Positions 60,562 to 64,000 of a DNA stretch of 64,000 nucleotides are shown piece after piece. Source of the stretch: Cupriavidus sp. 2SB (GTDB lineage Bacteria > Pseudomonadota > Gammaproteobacteria > Burkholderiales > Burkholderiaceae); NCBI RefSeq assembly GCF_005503625.1, contig NZ_SCMX01000004.1:62001-126000 (forward strand). The letters run 5' to 3'. Each line of letters opens with the position of its first letter. Positions within the stretch are counted from its first letter, which is position 1. The notes beneath the pieces are model-generated. The model was given only the letters and a program-made list of their open reading frames with translations. It had not been told where the DNA came from and made no database searches. Both the position numbers and the translations under genes were made by a program.

Positions 60562-61248
60562 ATGACCGACTTCGTGTTTCCGCCCGCCGCACAGCCCTGG
60601 CTTCCCGTGGCCGATAGCACTGCGCGCTTTCCGCTGGCGCGCGTCTTTTGCATCGGCCGCAACTACCGCTGGCAGCCCGACGAACCCGCACCCACGGCAA
60701 TGCCTGCGTGGTTCATGAAACCGGCCACGGCCATCGTGCCCGCGCAAGGCACGCTGCCCTATCCGCCCGAGACGACATCGTTCTGCCACGAGGTGGAACT
60801 TGTCGTCGCGATTGGCGAGGGCGGACGCGACATCGATCCTTCGCACGTGGAAGCCCGCCATATCTGGGGCTACGCCGTGGGGCTCGACATGACGCGGCGC
60901 GACCTGCAGCTCGAAGCCAAGCAAGTTGGCGGCCCATGGGAGCCTTCGAAGGCATTCGATGCTTCGGCGCCCTGCACCCCCATCGTGCCCGCGGCCGTCT
61001 GCGGACATCCGCGCGAGCGGACGATCCGGCTTGCGGTCAATGGCGTGGAGCGTCAGCGCGGCGACTTGTCGGGACTGCTGTTCCCGATACCCGAACTCGT
61101 GGCGATGCTGTCGCGCTCCGTGACGTTGATGTCCGGCGATCTGATCTTCACCGGTACGCCATCGGGCGTGGCCGCGCTGGAACCCGGCGATGTGATCACC
61201 GCCTGCGTGGCAGGCATCGGCGACCTGTCGATGACGGTGGGCCACTGA
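60562..61248 (+). CDS. Fumarylacetoacetate hydrolase (FAH)-family protein
   Basis: 228 aa from the ATG at 60562; a TTG at 60538 adds eight residues. RVFCIGRNY near residue 25, the metal-binding CHEVELVVAIGEGG (about 80-93), GYAVGLDMTRRDLQ, and the C-terminal LMSGDLIFTGTPSGVAALEPGD are classic for this family of C-C hydrolases and decarboxylases. Members split acylpyruvates or decarboxylate oxaloacetate. Acts with the adjacent dehydrogenases on an oxo acid, details unknown. Confidence 0.9.
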   Translation: MTDFVFPPAAQPWLPVADSTARFPLARVFCIGRNYRWQPDEPAPTAMPAWFMKPATAIVPAQGTLPYPPETTSFCHEVELVVAIGEGGRDIDPSHVEARHIWGYAVGLDMTRRDLQLEAKQVGGPWEPSKAFDASAPCTPIVPAAVCGHPRERTIRLAVNGVERQRGDLSGLLFPIPELVAMLSRSVTLMSGDLIFTGTPSGVAALEPGDVITACVAGIGDLSMTVGH

Positions 61249-61288
61249 CAACCTTGCAGAACATCCAGAACAAATTCAGGAGACACCC

Positions 61289-62047
61289 TTGAACACCCCT
61301 CGCAAGATCGCACTCGTTACCGGCGCCGGCAGCGGCGTTGGCAAGCTCACCGCGCTGGCCCTGCTCGACGATGGATGGACCGTCGTATTGGCGGGCCGTC
61401 GCGCGGAACCGCTGCAGGCACTGGTGGCCGATGCCGCCACGCGCGGCCAGACCGCCATGGCTGTGCCCGCCGATGTCACGAATCCCGAGAGCGTGCAGGC
61501 ACTGTTCGACACCATCGAACGCGAATTCGGACGGCTCGACATGGTGTTCAACAACGCTGGCGTCAACGCACCCGCCGTACCCATCGACGAGCTGCCGCTG
61601 GAAAAATGGTTCAGCGTGATCGACACCAACGTCACCGGCGTCTTCCTGTGCGCACGCGCCGCGTTCGGCCTGATGCGCCGGCAATCGCCACAAGGTGGCC
61701 GCATCATCAACAACGGATCGATCTCGGCCCATGTGCCGCGTCCGTTCACGTCACCCTACACCGCAAGCAAGCACGCCGTGAGCGGCATCACCAAGGCGCT
61801 GGCGCTCGATGGCCGCGCGTTCAACATCGTCGCCAGCCAGATCGACATCGGCAACGCATTGACGGAGTTGTCCGAGCGCATGACGCGCGGTGTGCTGCAA
61901 GCCAATGGCACGACAGCACCGGAACCGATGATGGATGCACGCCATGTCGCAAACGCCGTGCGCCACATGGCATCGCTGCCGCTCGATGCCAATGTGCTGA
62001 CCATGACCGTCATGGCGAGCCACATGCCTTACGTCGGACGCGGCTGA
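61289..62047 (+). CDS. SDR-family oxidoreductase
   Basis: 252 aa from an unusual TTG at 61289, supported by AGGAGA seven bases upstream and a full-length N-terminus. TGAGSGVGKL at about 11-20, NNAGVN near 90, catalytic Ser in NGSISAHV and YTASK (about 156-160). A typical cytosolic NAD(P)H reductase; substrate not identifiable. Third gene of the operon, separated from the Bug receptor by a strong hairpin. Confidence 0.92.
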   Translation: MNTPRKIALVTGAGSGVGKLTALALLDDGWTVVLAGRRAEPLQALVADAATRGQTAMAVPADVTNPESVQALFDTIEREFGRLDMVFNNAGVNAPAVPIDELPLEKWFSVIDTNVTGVFLCARAAFGLMRRQSPQGGRIINNGSISAHVPRPFTSPYTASKHAVSGITKALALDGRAFNIVASQIDIGNALTELSERMTRGVLQANGTTAPEPMMDARHVANAVRHMASLPLDANVLTMTVMASHMPYVGRG

Positions 62048-62066
62048 CGCACCGCACCCCTATTCA

Positions 62067-62092
62067 TGCGCATCGGGTGAGCCCGATGCGCA
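62067..62092 (+). terminator. Perfect 11-bp hairpin between SDR and Bug genes
   Basis: TGCGCATCGGG-TGAG-CCCGATGCGCA. Stable stem, but not followed by a T-run, so it may be an RNA-processing or partial termination element rather than a simple terminator. Confidence 0.5.
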
Positions 62093-62145
62093 GACCAGAG
62101 TTGACACAAGTTGACCAGAACACCAGTACGCAATCGGAGACAACC

Positions 62146-63123
62146 ATGCGAATCCTTCCCCTCATCAAGACCCTGGCCCTGCCCGCCGCACTGTGCATGG
62201 CCGCTGGCATCGCGTCAGCACAAGGCAGCTATCCCACCCGCCCCGTCACGATCATCGTGCCCGCACCGGCAGGCGGCGGCATCGACCTCGTTGCGCGCGT
62301 GGTAGCCGAGAAGCTGACGACGAAAATGGGCCAGCCGTTCGTGGTGGATAACCGCCCCGGCGCATCGAACAACCTGGGCACTGCACTGCTCGCCAATGCC
62401 AAGCCCGATGGGTACACCATCGGCATCGTCGGCGGCAGCCACAACATCAACAAGTTCCTGTTCAAGAATCTGGGCTGGGACCCCCAGAAGAGCTTCGAGC
62501 CGATTGTCTACACGCACGAGATTCCGCTCGTGTTCGCGGTCTACAACAAGCTGCCCGCCAAGACGCTGCCCGAACTGGTCACGTGGATGAAGGCCAATCC
62601 AAATGAGGCCAAGGTCGCCACGTCGGGCCGTGGCAGCGCACAGGAAATGGCCGCCGAGATGTTCCACATGGTCAGCGGCGCGCCCACGCTGCTGGTGCCG
62701 TACAAGGGTTCGTCCGCCGCGCATCCCGACCTGATCGCGGGGCGCACCGTGCTCTACATCGACACCATCAGCGCCATCCAGGAACAGGTACGCGCCGGAC
62801 ACGTACGCGCCGTGGCCGTTTCCACGCGCAATCGTTCCAAGACGCTGCCGAACGTTCCGACCGCCGAAGAGCAGGGTCTCAAGGGCTACGATGCCAACAC
62901 CAACGGCGGCTTCCTCGCACCGGCCGGTACACCGAAGGACATCGTCGCGAAGCTGAACACCGAGATCAATGCTGCGCTGAAGCTGCCTGAAGTCCGCGCG
63001 AAGCTGGAGTCTGCCGGGATCGAGGTTCAGGGCGGCACGCCGCAGCAGTATGCAGCGCTGATTCAGTCGGACCTGAACAAGTGGGGGAAGGTTGTGAAGG
63101 AGGCGAATATTCAGCCGGAGTGA
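62146..63123 (+). CDS. Bug/TctC-family periplasmic solute-binding receptor
   Basis: 325 aa from the ATG at 62146 (CGGAGACA upstream). Signal peptide ends at IASAQ (about 25). Opening SYPTRPVTIIVPAPAGGGID, then NRPGASNNLGTALLANAKPD and SGRGSAQEMAAEM. The ligand is presumably the acid metabolised by the upstream operon. No permease gene follows; the next gene is a lipoprotein-like phosphoesterase after a REP-like element. Confidence 0.93.
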   Translation: MRILPLIKTLALPAALCMAAGIASAQGSYPTRPVTIIVPAPAGGGIDLVARVVAEKLTTKMGQPFVVDNRPGASNNLGTALLANAKPDGYTIGIVGGSHNINKFLFKNLGWDPQKSFEPIVYTHEIPLVFAVYNKLPAKTLPELVTWMKANPNEAKVATSGRGSAQEMAAEMFHMVSGAPTLLVPYKGSSAAHPDLIAGRTVLYIDTISAIQEQVRAGHVRAVAVSTRNRSKTLPNVPTAEEQGLKGYDANTNGGFLAPAGTPKDIVAKLNTEINAALKLPEVRAKLESAGIEVQGGTPQQYAALIQSDLNKWGKVVKEANIQPE

Positions 63124-63139
63124 TATTCGTACTCCGATT

Positions 63140-63275
63140 GTTTGCTCCCCTCTCCCGCCTTGCGGGAGAGGGGCGGGGGAGAGGGCCAGCAGTTCAAATT
63201 TCGACAAGTCGGCAAGCAGAACCTCCTGCCCTCTCCCCTAACCCCTCTCCCGCTCGCGGGAGAGGGGAAACAAAC
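63140..63275. repeat. REP-like element, copy 4 (long, two palindromes)
   Basis: Two hairpins, GTTTGCTCCCCTCTCCC…GGGAGAGGGG and CCCCTCTCCCGCTCGCGGGAGAGGGG, with a linker that includes CGGCAAGCAGAACCTCCTGC as in copy 2. It fills half of the 261-bp gap between the Bug gene and the phosphoesterase. Confidence 0.85.
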
Positions 63276-63384
63276 ACAAGCAAACCGAAAGCCCACCGCA
63301 ACCAAACCTTCACATTCCAATCAACACCCTGTCACGCAAGCCACACAGAATCTTCGGTTTTCGTGGGTCAACAGGGAAGTTGAA

Positions 63385-64000
63385 ATGCAAAGCAAGACAA
63401 CGGGGAAGCAGCACGCCGCCATCGATACCGCAACGCTCGAAGGCATTCCGGACCGGCAGCGCCGTCTGCTGCTGAGGGCGGGTCTGGGCTTGTCGCTCGG
63501 CGGCTCGGCACTGCTGGCTGCGTGTGGCGGCGGTGACGATGCGGCACCGGGTACGCCGGCCACCACGCCGGGTACGACCCCGGGCGGCACTGCACCCAAT
63601 GGCAAGGTATCGAGCTTCGCCTTGGCCGTGCTGCCGGACACCCAGTTCTATTCGCGCTACGCCACCACCGACGAGAACCTGCAGTTCCAGCGTAAATACG
63701 GCTCCACGCCGTTCCTCGCGCAGACCAAGTGGATCACGCAGAACGCTTCTGCCCTGCGTATCCCGTTCACGATTCACCTGGGCGATGTGGTAGACCAGCA
63801 GTCCAAGCCGTTGCAATGGCAGATTGCCGACGAAGCCATGGAAGTCATGGAGGCGGCTCGCGCGCCGTACTCGATCCTGGCCGGCAACCACGACGTGATC
63901 TCCGATGTGGACTACGTCAACGCGGGCAGCCAGGCATCGAACACCGATGCACAGCGCAACCTCGCCAACGAGCCGTACCTGAAGACCTTCCCGACCACGC
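63385..64000 (+). CDS. Calcineurin-like metallophosphoesterase, Tat/lipoprotein-type signal (5' part; runs off the right edge)
   Basis: The frame from the ATG at 63385 is open to the edge (205 codons). Signal region has QRRLLLRAGLGLSLGGSALL followed by AACGGG, i.e. a twin-arginine-like and lipobox signal, then a Pro/Thr/Gly linker (about 55-72). Metallophosphoesterase motifs: AVLPDTQFYS (Asp metal ligand), HLGDVVDQ and AGNHDV. Exported phosphohydrolase; substrate unknown. Start supported by AGGGAAG. Confidence 0.85.
   Translation, partial: MQSKTTGKQHAAIDTATLEGIPDRQRRLLLRAGLGLSLGGSALLAACGGGDDAAPGTPATTPGTTPGGTAPNGKVSSFALAVLPDTQFYSRYATTDENLQFQRKYGSTPFLAQTKWITQNASALRIPFTIHLGDVVDQQSKPLQWQIADEAMEVMEAARAPYSILAGNHDVISDVDYVNAGSQASNTDAQRNLANEPYLKTFPTT

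Overview
The window is GC-rich beta-proteobacterial chromosomal DNA of the Cupriavidus/Ralstonia type. The evidence is the protein families: six periplasmic Bug/TctC-type solute receptors with no TctA/TctB permease, a Pseudomonas-type long isocitrate lyase, a Ralstonia-type UDP-4-keto-pentose/UDP-xylose synthase, and FecI/FecR/TonB-receptor sets. I see no tRNA, rRNA, CRISPR array, insertion sequence or phage gene. It reads as an accessory, catabolism- and iron-rich part of a replicon.

Layout. 1-2.5 kb: 5' part of a metR-like regulator, an MFS transporter broken by one in-frame amber codon, and a methyltransferase. 2.5-10.5 kb: a probable sugar-acid (or similar hydroxy-acid) catabolic region with a LysR regulator, HpcH/HpaI aldolase, two Bug receptors, SDR, IlvD/Edd dehydratase, FCD-type GntR regulator and EthD protein. 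10.5-16.6 kb: a tight four-gene operon (PcaB/AdsL-like lyase, DctA, Bug receptor, fumarase-like enzyme) facing a HutC-type GntR regulator; two near-identical perfect palindromes sit between them. 16.6-20 kb: SDR, PAS-LuxR regulator, secreted CAP protein. 20-22 kb: isocitrate lyase with two operator-like dyads 63 bp apart upstream and a strong terminator. 22-28.4 kb: FMN hydroxy-acid dehydrogenase, PiuC dioxygenase, TonB receptor, two-component system. 28.6-31.5 kb: ArnT-like transferase plus UDP-sugar synthase. 31.6-38 kb: ECF sigma/FecR and two tandem paralogous TonB receptors. 38.3-44.8 kb: epoxide hydrolase, flavoprotein, PDC-hydrolase-like amidohydrolase, GntR, two Bug receptors. 44.8-58.2 kb: a second iron region with a QseBC-like two-component system, DUF3649/PepSY/DUF3325 membrane cluster, MacAB-TolC-type exporter, and ECF sigma/FecR/TonB receptor. 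58.3-64 kb: an HTH-citrate synthase fusion divergent from an operon of 2-hydroxyacid dehydrogenase, FAH-family hydrolase, SDR and Bug receptor, then a partial metallophosphoesterase.

Two themes run through the window. The first is small catabolic cassettes, each built from a regulator, an orphan Bug receptor and two to four enzymes. The second is iron acquisition, with Fur-box-like sites ahead of both sigma genes and the first TonB receptor. Four copies of a GC-rich REP-like palindrome (GTTTGCTCCCCTCTCCC family) lie between genes. The most interesting candidates are the lyase-DctA-Bug-fumarase operon with twin operators, the DNA-binding/citrate-synthase fusion with its catabolic partner operon, and the second iron region combining uptake with a MacAB-TolC exporter.
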